Shown in pieces: positions 1 to 7,964 of a stretch of DNA of 32,326 bases (position 1 is the first letter of the stretch; the number at the start of each line of letters is the position of its first letter). The notes below the pieces were generated by a model, which saw nothing but the letters and a program-made list of their open reading frames with translations, did no database searches and had not been told where the DNA came from. The position numbers were made by a program, and so were the translations under genes. The stretch is from JAGLTQ01 sp964605385. Its GTDB lineage: Bacteria; Pseudomonadota; Gammaproteobacteria; UBA6429; Thiohalophilaceae. The stretch spans positions 1 through 32,326 of the forward strand of contig CAZSCK010000026.1 in the NCBI GenBank assembly GCA_964605385.1, given 5' to 3'.

Positions 1-62
1 CAACAGCGGTTAAACGTGCACGCTTTATTGCATTATTGCCATACACTGATTCTCACGATTAG
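1..62 (+). CDS. rpsR: 30S ribosomal protein S18, C-terminal end (partial)
   Basis: The window opens inside a reading frame (codons from base 3) that translates to TAVKRARFIALLPYTDSHD and then stops. This is the conserved C-terminus of ribosomal protein S18, a small-subunit protein that binds next to S6 on the 16S platform. The gene starts outside the window. The following DUF2232 gene and rplI give the rpsR-DUF2232-rplI order seen in several gammaproteobacteria, which supports the call. Confidence 0.93.
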   Translation, partial: TAVKRARFIALLPYTDSHD

Positions 63-111
63 AGAATTATTTAGTGAATCCAATTGTTGGACGAACTAAA
101 GGAAACAAACC

Positions 112-1041
112 ATGCGCGCATTAGCAAGTTTTATTATGCATGGTCGGGTGCAAGCGATTGGTAGTGTTGTCAGTTTGGCATTGTTATCACTTATCATTTC
201 GCCCCTAGCCATTTTTACAACAGCCGGTGTTGCTTTGGTAACACTGGTGCATGGCTATCGTGAAGGCTTGATTAATCTTCTGGTAGCAACAGTGATACTT
301 GCTGTTTTTACTGGAATCGCATTGAATCAAGCTGCGATAGGCCTTGAGTTAGCATTAAAGTTTTGGTTACCTGCCTGGTTTTTGGCCAGCATTGTTTTGA
401 CCAGAGCATCAATGTCACTCGCGATTGTTGTAGCTGCGGCTTTAAGTTGCTTACTGGTATTAGGATTTTATTTTTTTACTAATCCAGCAGCATATTGGTA
501 CGAAGTAATAAATACTGAGCTTTTACCAATGCTAAAAGAAGCAGGAATGAAGATTCAAGAAGGACCAAAATCTGAAAAGCTTTGGTTATTCATGTCAAAA
601 ATTATGACGGGATCAGCATTAGCCTTGTTTTTAGCATTACAAACGTTAAGTTTGTTATTAGCTCGTTACTGGCAAGCCTTGTTATATAACCCAAAGGGGT
701 TTGGGCAAGAGTTTTGTCAGTTACGATTTGGTAAGGTAGCGACAAATGTTGCTTTAGTAATAACAGTATTTGCATTTACAACTGCGAATGAAATGGCATT
801 AAACCTGTTTTTTATCGCAATTGTTTTAATGATGTTCCAAGGTTTATCTGTCATTCATAACCTTGTGGCTAAATGCAAATTAAGCCCATCATTATTGATT
901 GGAGTGTATTTGTTTATGCTCTTCTCTTTGCAATATGGTGCAATTGGCTTATTACTCGTGTCGATGATTGGTTTGTTAGATAATTGGTTAAATTTACGTT
1001 TTCGTTTGTGTGCTAAAAAAGCGCAAGACGATTTGAATTAA
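112..1041 (+). CDS. DUF2232 family inner-membrane protein
   Basis: A 309-residue very hydrophobic protein with about eight predicted membrane segments spread along its length (for example residues 15-60, 75-120, 160-185, 210-245 and 258-295) and only short charged loops; the largest loop, around residues 130-160, holds IQEGPKSEK. It matches the DUF2232 (YybS-like) family, whose members often lie between rpsR and rplI in gammaproteobacteria, exactly as here. The molecular function is unknown. The ATG at 112 follows an AGGAAAC-type ribosome binding site. It sits 49 bases after rpsR and 40 bases before rplI, so it is probably co-transcribed with these ribosomal genes. Family assignment rests on context and overall character rather than on a catalytic motif. 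Confidence 0.8.
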   Translation: MRALASFIMHGRVQAIGSVVSLALLSLIISPLAIFTTAGVALVTLVHGYREGLINLLVATVILAVFTGIALNQAAIGLELALKFWLPAWFLASIVLTRASMSLAIVVAAALSCLLVLGFYFFTNPAAYWYEVINTELLPMLKEAGMKIQEGPKSEKLWLFMSKIMTGSALALFLALQTLSLLLARYWQALLYNPKGFGQEFCQLRFGKVATNVALVITVFAFTTANEMALNLFFIAIVLMMFQGLSVIHNLVAKCKLSPSLLIGVYLFMLFSLQYGAIGLLLVSMIGLLDNWLNLRFRLCAKKAQDDLN

Positions 1042-1064
1042 AGGTTACGTCATAAACGTAACCT
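1042..1064 (+). promoter_or_regulatory. Intercistronic hairpin upstream of rplI
   Basis: A perfect 9-bp inverted repeat, AGGTTACGT / ACGTAACCT with loop CATAA, begins directly after the stop codon of the DUF2232 gene and ends 17 bases before the rplI ATG, just ahead of the GAGGGT ribosome binding site. No T-tract follows, so it is not a typical intrinsic terminator. It could protect the 3' end of the upstream mRNA, serve as an RNA-processing site, or modulate rplI translation. Confidence 0.5.
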
Positions 1065-1081
1065 AAATTGAGGGTAAAAAG

Positions 1082-1528
1082 ATGGAAGTCATTTTATTAG
1101 AAAGAGTTGCTAACTTAGGTAATCTTGGTGATCGTGTAAACGTTAAATCAGGTTATGGTCGTAACTTCTTGGTACCAAGCAAAAAAGCAGTACCAGCAAA
1201 TGCTGCAAATATTGCAGATTTTGAAGCACGCCGTGCAGAACTTGAAAAAGCCGCAGCAGAATTATTAGCGACAGCTCAATCTCGTGCTGAAGCAATTGCA
1301 GCAATTGGCCAAATCACTATTAAAGCAAATGCTGGTGAAGAAGGTAAACTCTTCGGTTCAATCGGTGTATCGGATATTGTTGAGGCAGCCGCAGCAGCAG
1401 GTATCACCGTTGAACGTCGTGAAGTTTCTTTACCAGAAGCAATTCGTCACACAGGTGAGTTTGACGTTTCATTCCAGTTGCATTCAGATGTAGCGCAGAG
1501 TGTACAACTTACAGTTGAAGCTGAGTAA
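1082..1528 (+). CDS. rplI: 50S ribosomal protein L9
   Basis: A 148-residue protein of normal length for bacterial L9. The N-terminal rRNA-binding domain MEVILLERVANLGNLGDRVNVKSGYGRNFLVP (residues 1-32, containing the signature GxxGxxVxVKxGYxRNxLxP) is followed by a long charged and alanine-rich helix (about 40-75) and the C-terminal domain (about 80-148). L9 binds domain V of 23S rRNA at the base of the L1 stalk and helps maintain the reading frame. The start is supported by GAGGGT a few bases upstream. An assembly gap begins one base after the stop codon. Confidence 0.98.
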   Translation: MEVILLERVANLGNLGDRVNVKSGYGRNFLVPSKKAVPANAANIADFEARRAELEKAAAELLATAQSRAEAIAAIGQITIKANAGEEGKLFGSIGVSDIVEAAAAAGITVERREVSLPEAIRHTGEFDVSFQLHSDVAQSVQLTVEAE

Positions 1529-1529
1529 G

Positions 1530-1629
1530 NNNNNNNNNNNNNNNNNNNNNNNNNNNNNNNNNNNNNNNNNNNNNNNNNNNNNNNNNNNNNNNNNNNNNNN
1601 NNNNNNNNNNNNNNNNNNNNNNNNNNNNN
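1530..1629. other. Assembly gap (100 N) between rplI and dnaB
   Basis: Exactly 100 N, the conventional size for a gap of unknown length. The bases on the two sides do not repeat one another, unlike at the other two gaps, so real intergenic sequence (the dnaB ribosome binding site and any promoter) may be missing. Both neighbouring genes appear complete. Confidence 0.98.
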
Positions 1630-1630
1630 A

Positions 1631-3043
1631 ATGCAACAAGACGTACCCCAATATCCTGATTCATCTTATCCAACTGATATCGAAACAGAATCGTTAAAGT
1701 TACCGCCATATTCACTTGAAGCGGAGCAGGCGGTTTTGGGTGGTTTGATGATTGATAACAGCACTTGGGATCAAGTCTCAGATATGGTGATGGAAGAAGA
1801 TTTCTACCGCCAGGATCACCGTTTAATTTTTAGTGCCATTTTTAGCTTAGCTGAAAAAAATGAACCTTATGATGTTGTTACGCTTTCTGAATGGTTAACT
1901 TCTTATAATGAATTAAATAATGTGGGTGGCTTGAGTTATTTAGGTTCTCTGGCAAAAAATACGCCTACCGCAGCAAACATTAAAGCCTATGCAAAAATTG
2001 TTCGTGAGCGTTCTGTTTTACGCCAACTCATTAGTGTATCAACCGGTATCGCAGAGTCGGCGTATAACCCTGATGGTCGAACCAGTGCCGAATTGCTTGA
2101 TATGGCAGAAAGCAAAGTTTTTGAAATTGCTGAAAAGGGTGGTCGCGCAGAAGGTGGCTATGAAAAAATACAAGACTTACTCGTTAAAGCAGTAGATCGT
2201 ATTGATGAGTTATACCAAAGTGACACGGCTTACACGGGTATACCAACCGGCTTTGATGATTTTGATAATATGACATCGGGTTTACAAAAAGCTGATTTAG
2301 TTATTATCGCAGGTCGACCTTCTATGGGTAAAACATCGTTTGTAATGAACCTTGTTGAAAATGCCGCGATTAAACACAAACAACCCGTTGCGGTATTCAG
2401 TATGGAAATGCCAGGTGATCAATTAGTCATGCGTATGATGGCATCACTGGGTCGAATTGATTCAAATAAAATTCGTACGGGTAAGCTGGAAGATGCCGAT
2501 TGGCCACGTTTAACATCTGCTGTTGGTATTTTGAATGAAGCGCCCATTTTTATTGACGACACGCCGGGACTAAACCCGATGGAAATTCGTTCACGTGCAC
2601 GACGCATTCATCGTGAACATGGCTTGGGCATGATCGTAATCGATTACTTACAATTGATGCAGTCTGCGAAGGCTAACGGTGAAAACCGTGCAACAGAAAT
2701 TTCTGAAATTTCACGCTCATTAAAAGGTTTAGCAAAAGAACTCGGTGTCCCTGTTTTAGCGTTATCACAGCTTAACCGTAGTCTGGAGCAACGTCCGAAT
2801 AAACGTCCTATTATGTCTGACTTACGTGAATCGGGTGCAATCGAGCAAGATGCGGATTTAATTGTCTTTATTTATCGTGATGAAGTGTATAACGAAGACA
2901 GTACAGATAAAGGTACTGCAGAAATTATTATAGGTAAACAACGTAACGGCCCTATTGGTATGGCGCGTTTAACGTTTCTCGGACAATACACCCGTTTTGA
3001 AAATCATACTAACTCGGGTGGATATGCTGAGGATTATGAATGA
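1631..3043 (+). CDS. dnaB: Replicative DNA helicase DnaB
   Basis: 470 residues, normal for DnaB. This hexameric 5'-3' helicase unwinds the chromosome at the fork and recruits primase and the polymerase III tau subunit. The N-terminal domain (about residues 25-130, starting at PPYSLEAEQAVLGGLM) is followed by a linker helix and the RecA-like motor. Walker A is GRPSMGKT (228-235), Walker B is VIDYLQL (336-342), and the LSQLNRSLEQR and DLRESGAIEQDAD segments hold the sensor and arginine-finger region. No intein is visible. The upstream ribosome binding site is lost in the gap, so the ATG at 1631 is the first possible start in the assembled sequence; it agrees with family length. The stop overlaps the alr start by four bases (ATGA), indicating translational coupling. 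Confidence 0.98.
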   Translation: MQQDVPQYPDSSYPTDIETESLKLPPYSLEAEQAVLGGLMIDNSTWDQVSDMVMEEDFYRQDHRLIFSAIFSLAEKNEPYDVVTLSEWLTSYNELNNVGGLSYLGSLAKNTPTAANIKAYAKIVRERSVLRQLISVSTGIAESAYNPDGRTSAELLDMAESKVFEIAEKGGRAEGGYEKIQDLLVKAVDRIDELYQSDTAYTGIPTGFDDFDNMTSGLQKADLVIIAGRPSMGKTSFVMNLVENAAIKHKQPVAVFSMEMPGDQLVMRMMASLGRIDSNKIRTGKLEDADWPRLTSAVGILNEAPIFIDDTPGLNPMEIRSRARRIHREHGLGMIVIDYLQLMQSAKANGENRATEISEISRSLKGLAKELGVPVLALSQLNRSLEQRPNKRPIMSDLRESGAIEQDADLIVFIYRDEVYNEDSTDKGTAEIIIGKQRNGPIGMARLTFLGQYTRFENHTNSGGYAEDYE

Positions 3044-4140
3044 CCTCCAGCTTAACTTCTTCAACATCTTTAACAAGAGCCGTTATCAACCTCTCCGCAT
3101 GTCGGCATAATTTATCTGTCGCAAAACAAGCTGCTCCAGACTCCAAATGCATCGCAATTATAAAAGCTAACGCCTATGGTCATGGTATGGTGGAAATTGC
3201 TCAGGTATTAAGTCATGCAGATGCCTTTGCTGTTGCACGTATTGAAGAAGCGATAGTTTTGCGCGATGCAGGTATTACGACCGCTATTTTATTACTTGAA
3301 GGTTTCTTTTCTGATAATGAACTAGCCCTGGTTCAAAAATATAAACTGGATAGCGTTATTCATACTGAAGAGCAACTACAATTACTCGAACAAGCGAAGG
3401 GAGAGGCAATAACGGTTGTCGTTAAAGTTGATAGTGGCATGCATCGATTAGGTTTCTATCCAAACGATATTAAAAATATTCAGCAACGATTAGAAAAATG
3501 TACGTGCATTAATCAACCAATTAAATATATGACGCATTTTTCGAATGCGGATGATAAACAGGATGATAAAACTTTAAAACAAATTGAGAACTTTTATCAA
3601 AGCATAGAAGGTTTATCGATTAATGAAATCAGTCTTGCTAATTCAGCCGGCATTCTAGGTTGGCCACAAAGCCATGCTACATGGAATCGTCCGGGTGTCA
3701 TGCTCTATGGCGTTTCACCTTTTATAAACAGCACGGCAAGTGAGCATAATTTAAAACCTGTAATGACTTTATCATCAAAAATAATTTCAGTGAAAAAAGT
3801 AAAAAAGGGTGAATCTATTGGATATGGTGGGACTTATATTTGTGACAAAGATAAAACAGTAGGTATTGTTGCTATTGGTTATGGAGATGGTTATCCACGT
3901 CATGCAAAAACGGGAACACCTGTTTTAGTAAATAATAAACGTTGTTCTTTATTAGGCCGTGTTTCAATGGATATGATTTGTGTTGATCTCAGTGAACAAG
4001 AAAATGCAAATATTAGAGATTCAGTTATTTTATGGGGTGAGGGATTGCCGGTTGAAGAAGTAGCATTATGTTCAGACACTATTGGTTATGAATTATTGTG
4101 CGGTGTAACAAATCGGGTTAAGTTTGAATACATAGATTAA
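3040..4140 (+). CDS. alr: Alanine racemase (PLP-dependent)
   Basis: 366 residues, normal for Alr. It interconverts L- and D-alanine, supplying D-Ala for peptidoglycan. The PLP-binding lysine is K42 in IIKANAYGHG, and the second catalytic base is Tyr262 in SIGYGGTY. The C-terminal beta domain with GRVSMDMICVDL is present. The ATG overlaps the dnaB stop (ATGA) and is preceded by GAGGAT, so it is translated in the dnaB operon; dnaB-alr is a common gammaproteobacterial pair. A slight oddity is the serine/threonine-rich N-terminal extension (MTSSLTSSTSLT) before the conserved start of the domain. Confidence 0.96.
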   Translation: MTSSLTSSTSLTRAVINLSACRHNLSVAKQAAPDSKCIAIIKANAYGHGMVEIAQVLSHADAFAVARIEEAIVLRDAGITTAILLLEGFFSDNELALVQKYKLDSVIHTEEQLQLLEQAKGEAITVVVKVDSGMHRLGFYPNDIKNIQQRLEKCTCINQPIKYMTHFSNADDKQDDKTLKQIENFYQSIEGLSINEISLANSAGILGWPQSHATWNRPGVMLYGVSPFINSTASEHNLKPVMTLSSKIISVKKVKKGESIGYGGTYICDKDKTVGIVAIGYGDGYPRHAKTGTPVLVNNKRCSLLGRVSMDMICVDLSEQENANIRDSVILWGEGLPVEEVALCSDTIGYELLCGVTNRVKFEYID

Positions 4141-4215
4141 GAAAAAACTTGTCATTGCGTACCATGGTTTTTATGGCGCGGCATAAAATTATATGGAATA
4201 ATTTTGAACAAGCTT

Positions 4216-4256
4216 TGCTTGGCCCGAAGGGGGAAGGGCAGGACGCCCGTAATAAT
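4216..4256. repeat. Short GC-rich intergenic repeat-like palindrome
   Basis: In the AT-rich space between the convergent alr and PDC-sensor genes lies a GC-rich block containing GGCCCGAAGGGGG and the small palindrome GGGCAGGACGCCC (4-bp stem). It resembles the short palindromic repeats dispersed in gammaproteobacterial intergenic DNA. I see only one copy here. There is no T-tract, so it is not an obvious intrinsic terminator. Confidence 0.3.
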
Positions 4257-4300
4257 CTCCAATTAAGTGTAATAACAGTGTTTTACTTGGCAGTTAATAT

Positions 4301-5251
4301 TTAATTTTTAGAACTACTACCAAACCACTTATCTAAATCCCACTCAAGAAATTCAGCGTAGTTCATGTAATGAGAACCATCACATGAAAAAGTCAAACCA
4401 ACAATACCATTTACAATATTAAAAGAAGCCGAACGCAAGTAAACCGTTTCATCCATATTGCGTAATATTTTCAACATGTCCATTACTTCTTCTACTTTCT
4501 TAGCGGGCACAGTCGCAATATCAGGATACTCTTGTCTTGGGTAAGCCAGACAACGTTCCGGGTCAACCAAATCATCTAACATATGAATATGATATTCATA
4601 GGGATTTTCCATTGACCAGAATGAAACCCGTGAACTGGAGTAGTGAATTTTGCAGTGAAATATACCGTGGTGCATCATCATTTCTTTAATGATTTCGGTA
4701 ACATCATCAAGTTGCTTGTCCATTGCACTCAGCACACGTTCTTGCATGAACAGCGTGCCACGAATAGCGGGGTCACCTTTATACTGTTGCCATTTTGTTT
4801 CTGTTCTTTTTAGCGTTTTATCAACAGGTAGTTTTTCGACATCAAAATCGGCAGCAATAAAACCGAGAACCTGATCTCCTGCAGTAACCGACTGCATCAC
4901 AGTAATGCATGATTTTCCACTATGTGTACTGATATAAACGGGTGACATGGTAAAGCCTTTATAGGGTAAGGTCTTTTCCATGTATGGGCGGCCACTTAAA
5001 ATACGACCGCGTAAGGTTGAATCTTTTGTGTGTGCTTCAATGTTTGATGAAATTAACATGCCGACAGTATCAACTGCATAAATGAGATCACAATAAGGCA
5101 GCATGTTGAGACTATCCTGTAATATTGAATCAAGCTCTTCCGGCTTATCCCAGGCATAAACACATGACTTTGCTAACGCTGTCAGTAGTCCTTCTGAGCG
5201 TTTAGCTAAGGTTTTTTTCTTATTAGATATAATTTCTTTAAACCAAGACAT
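4301..5251 (-). CDS. Soluble PDC/Cache-type sensor domain protein
   Basis: 316 residues with neither a signal peptide nor a hydrophobic membrane segment. Residues about 40-135 (DLIYAVDTVGMLISSNI, then RPYMEKTLPYKGFTMSPVYISTHSGKSCITVMQSV and LGFIAADFDVEKLP) read as a PDC/Cache ligand-sensing fold: the YMEKTLPYKGFTMSPVYIS pattern and the final GFIAADFD strand are typical. The C-terminal half (about 170-310) has no recognised output domain; I see no GGDEF, HAMP, kinase or methyl-accepting region. It is divergent from radA across 159 bases and convergent with alr. The ATG at 5251 has a weak GGGA ribosome binding site. The ligand and the output are unknown. Confidence 0.6.
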   Translation of the reverse strand: MSWFKEIISNKKKTLAKRSEGLLTALAKSCVYAWDKPEELDSILQDSLNMLPYCDLIYAVDTVGMLISSNIEAHTKDSTLRGRILSGRPYMEKTLPYKGFTMSPVYISTHSGKSCITVMQSVTAGDQVLGFIAADFDVEKLPVDKTLKRTETKWQQYKGDPAIRGTLFMQERVLSAMDKQLDDVTEIIKEMMMHHGIFHCKIHYSSSRVSFWSMENPYEYHIHMLDDLVDPERCLAYPRQEYPDIATVPAKKVEEVMDMLKILRNMDETVYLRSASFNIVNGIVGLTFSCDGSHYMNYAEFLEWDLDKWFGSSSKN

Positions 5252-5410
5252 TTTAAATCCCGACAGAATAGCTATTCATGTAATGCTGTTTATTCTATCG
5301 CATTCCTATGACAAAGGCATGAAACAGTTTCACAGATTTTATACTTTAGTGAGATATTATTCATGCTAATATTATCTAAATAATTAAATTTTAATAAGAT
5401 ATTTACGAAA

Positions 5411-6778
5411 ATGGCAAAAACGAAAATATTATATAGTTGTACTGACTGTGGCACCGAGGCGCCAAAATGGGCAGGTCAGTGCGGTGACTGTGGTGCCTGG
5501 AATACATTAGTCGAAATCACTTCGACGCCAGCGGCATCTTCACGTACAACACGTTATGCCGGTTTTGCTGGTAAAGCTGCGGGTTTAAAAGTTCAACGCC
5601 TGGATGAAGTGAGTGCTGATGATGTTGGCCGCTTTAAAACGGGCAGTGCTGAGTTTGATCGTGTGTTGGGTGGCGGCCTGGTTACAGGCTCGGTTGTTCT
5701 ATTAGGGGGGGACCCGGGTATTGGTAAATCTACATTACTTTTACAAATCCTCACTCAGTTAGGTGAGCTTGATCCTCTATATATAACCGGTGAGGAATCA
5801 CTGCAACAAGTGAGTGCTCGTGCTTCGCGTTTAGGTTTAAAAACAGATTCTTTAGGTTTATTAGTAGAAACGCGTGTTGAAGATATTTTAAATACAGCGC
5901 AAAAAGAAAAGCCGCGTGTCATGGTGATTGATTCAATTCAAACCATATACACTGATGAATTACAGTCAGCACCAGGCGGTGTTGCACAAGTTCGTGAAAG
6001 TGCTGCATTGTTAGTTCGTTATGCAAAACAAACTCAAACAACGATTTTTTTGGTTGGGCATGTTACTAAAGAAGGGACATTGGCCGGGCCGCGTGTTTTA
6101 GAGCACATGGTAGATACAGTACTTTATTTTGAAGGTGATAGCAGCAGTCGCTATCGTTTAATTCGCGCAGTTAAAAATCGTTATGGCGCGGTGAATGAAC
6201 TTGGTGTTTTTGCCATGACAGAAAAAGGTTTACGAGATGTCAGCAACCCTTCTGCTATTTTTCTTTCACAACATGAAAAAGCTGTATCAGGCAGTGTTGT
6301 CATGGTGACACTGGAAGGTAACCGCCCTTTATTAGTTGAAGTGCAAGCGTTAGTTGATGAGAGTCATTTAAGTAATCCTCGTCGAGTAACAACAGGTTTA
6401 GAACATAATCGTCTTGCTATGTTGCTTGCGGTATTACATCGCCATGGTGGTATCGTGACTCATGATCAGGATGTTTTTGCTAATGTGGTTGGTGGAGTGC
6501 GCGTGACTGAAACGGGAGCTGATCTGGCCGTAATACTTGCGATTAAATCAAGTTTAAGTGATCGGATTATGCCGAATGATGTCATTGTGTTTGGTGAAGT
6601 TGGTTTAGCGGGAGAGATTCGTCCTGTTCCTAACGGTCAGGAGCGTTTGTATGAAGCAGCTAAACATGGTTTTAAACGCGCATTAATACCTAAAGCTAAC
6701 GTTCCTGCAAAGCCAATTAAAGGTATTGAAGTTATTGGTGTGACTCGTTTAGATGAAGCTTTAAACGCAATTGATTAA
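5411..6778 (+). CDS. radA: DNA repair protein RadA
   Basis: 455 residues, normal. RadA is a RecA-related ATPase and branch-migration motor that processes recombination intermediates. An N-terminal C4 zinc finger uses C10, C13, C24 and C27 (CTDCGTEAPKWAGQCGDCGAW). Walker A is GGDPGIGKST (99-108), the RadA-specific KNRYG motif is at 255-259 (the common form is KNRFG), and the C-terminal Lon-protease-like domain (about 285-455) includes FGEVGLAGEIRPV. The ATG at 5411 lies in AT-rich sequence with only a weak ribosome binding site. It is convergent with the PilZ gene, with only eight bases between the two stops. Confidence 0.97.
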   Translation: MAKTKILYSCTDCGTEAPKWAGQCGDCGAWNTLVEITSTPAASSRTTRYAGFAGKAAGLKVQRLDEVSADDVGRFKTGSAEFDRVLGGGLVTGSVVLLGGDPGIGKSTLLLQILTQLGELDPLYITGEESLQQVSARASRLGLKTDSLGLLVETRVEDILNTAQKEKPRVMVIDSIQTIYTDELQSAPGGVAQVRESAALLVRYAKQTQTTIFLVGHVTKEGTLAGPRVLEHMVDTVLYFEGDSSSRYRLIRAVKNRYGAVNELGVFAMTEKGLRDVSNPSAIFLSQHEKAVSGSVVMVTLEGNRPLLVEVQALVDESHLSNPRRVTTGLEHNRLAMLLAVLHRHGGIVTHDQDVFANVVGGVRVTETGADLAVILAIKSSLSDRIMPNDVIVFGEVGLAGEIRPVPNGQERLYEAAKHGFKRALIPKANVPAKPIKGIEVIGVTRLDEALNAID

Positions 6779-6786
6779 ATTAAAAA

Positions 6787-7158
6787 TTAACTCGCCTGAA
6801 TAAGCTCAGACAATTCTCGTTCGAGTAAACTTTCATCACCTAAATTGAGTTCAACTAAACGGCGTAAGTGAGTGGCTGTATCAATATCCATGTGTTCAGT
6901 TTTAAAGCCGATATGATTGTTTTCTTCATGAATATTAATAACCTCCAGGTTTATCTCGACTGCATGTCCGGCTAATTGTAGATTTACGGTGTAATGTTCC
7001 CCCTTTGTGCCTTGCCAGTCATCAGGTTTACTGATTAAAACACCTTTAAAGCTGATATCAATGAGTTCAGCTGTGGTTTTACGATCTGTACGGGAGCTAA
7101 CGATAGTTGCAGAAGCATTAAAAGGAATACGGGTGAAGTGTCGTTGTTCATTTGTCAC
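6787..7158 (-). CDS. PilZ domain protein (cyclic-di-GMP receptor candidate)
   Basis: A 123-residue single-domain PilZ protein. Both c-di-GMP-binding signatures are present: RxxxR as RHFTR (residues 6-10) and (D/N)xSxxG as DISFKG (34-39), so it should be able to bind the second messenger. The rest is the beta barrel plus a C-terminal helix. The start codon is GTG at 7158, with AGGAG ten bases upstream. It is the last gene of a same-strand run after the FHA gene (40 bases away). It is not PilZ proper (type IV pilus assembly), which usually lacks these motifs. The target is unknown. Confidence 0.82.
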   Translation of the reverse strand: MTNEQRHFTRIPFNASATIVSSRTDRKTTAELIDISFKGVLISKPDDWQGTKGEHYTVNLQLAGHAVEINLEVINIHEENNHIGFKTEHMDIDTATHLRRLVELNLGDESLLERELSELIQAS

Positions 7159-7198
7159 TGTGATTTGACTCCTGAAAAATTGAATGAGGTATTAAATA

Positions 7199-7840
7199 TT
7201 ATTCAAGATAAAACTGCATTTTGATGTTACCAATTTGAATCATGTCGCCATCCAGTAATTGATGGCTTTCAGCGCCTAACTTTTTATTTTTAATTAACAG
7301 GGGATGATTACCTTCTAACTGAGAAATAAAGTAGCCGTCATGTCGTTTGGCAATAACTGCAGTCGATATACCCGGTTTTCCAAGGTTAGTCATCGCTTTA
7401 TTCAAACTCATGGTTTTACCCAGATTTGAACCACTCATAATTTGTAGCCAGCCCTGCGTTTTTTCTTTGGCTTCCATTTGAATGGGAGGTTCTTGTTCAG
7501 CCGCTGCTGTAATATTTTCTATAACAGCATCCGTTTCATTTGTGATATCTTCTGAGTATGAATAAGTGAGGGTATGTTTGCCGATACGGATAACATCGCC
7601 ATCTTTTAGTGGATGCATGCTTTCTATTTTTGCTGCGCCAATATAAGTGCCATCCTCAGTCCCTAAATCTCGAATAACAGAATCATTTTCAACAGTATCG
7701 ATTTGAGCGTGTTGCGGTTGTAGTGCCAAACTATCAATGAATATTGTACAAGCTGGATCACTGCCAATTGCCATACTTCCTTTTAAAACGGGGAAGATTT
7801 TAAGCATTTTGCCTTTAAATGAAAGTGTCAGTTTTGACAC
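7199..7840 (-). CDS. FHA domain protein with two degenerate FHA modules
   Basis: 213 residues from the GTG at 7840, which has GGAG seven bases upstream; a TTG at 7852 would add four residues but lacks a ribosome binding site. Residues about 20-85 form a forkhead-associated domain (GSDPACTIFIDSLALQPQHAQI, then VIRDLGTEDGTYIG). A second, weaker FHA-like repeat lies at about 130-213 (LGKPGISTAVIAKRHDGYFIS, then LLDGDMIQIGNIKMQF). FHA domains normally bind phosphothreonine through an Arg after the first Gly and a Ser before the His-Ala; here these are Asp and Gln in module 1 and not recognisable in module 2, so phospho-binding is doubtful. An acidic, low-complexity linker joins the two. No kinase is visible nearby. 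Confidence 0.75.
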   Translation of the reverse strand: MSKLTLSFKGKMLKIFPVLKGSMAIGSDPACTIFIDSLALQPQHAQIDTVENDSVIRDLGTEDGTYIGAAKIESMHPLKDGDVIRIGKHTLTYSYSEDITNETDAVIENITAAAEQEPPIQMEAKEKTQGWLQIMSGSNLGKTMSLNKAMTNLGKPGISTAVIAKRHDGYFISQLEGNHPLLIKNKKLGAESHQLLDGDMIQIGNIKMQFYLE

Positions 7841-7964
7841 GCGAAACTCCAAAAAATGTAATGATTTCTGAGGATTATAGACTGTTTTTAATCTAATTGT
7901 ACAATTGTAAAGGGCTGTTCATGCCGTTTTATGCCAGTTTTAGTGTTCTTGGCTGTAAGGAAAT

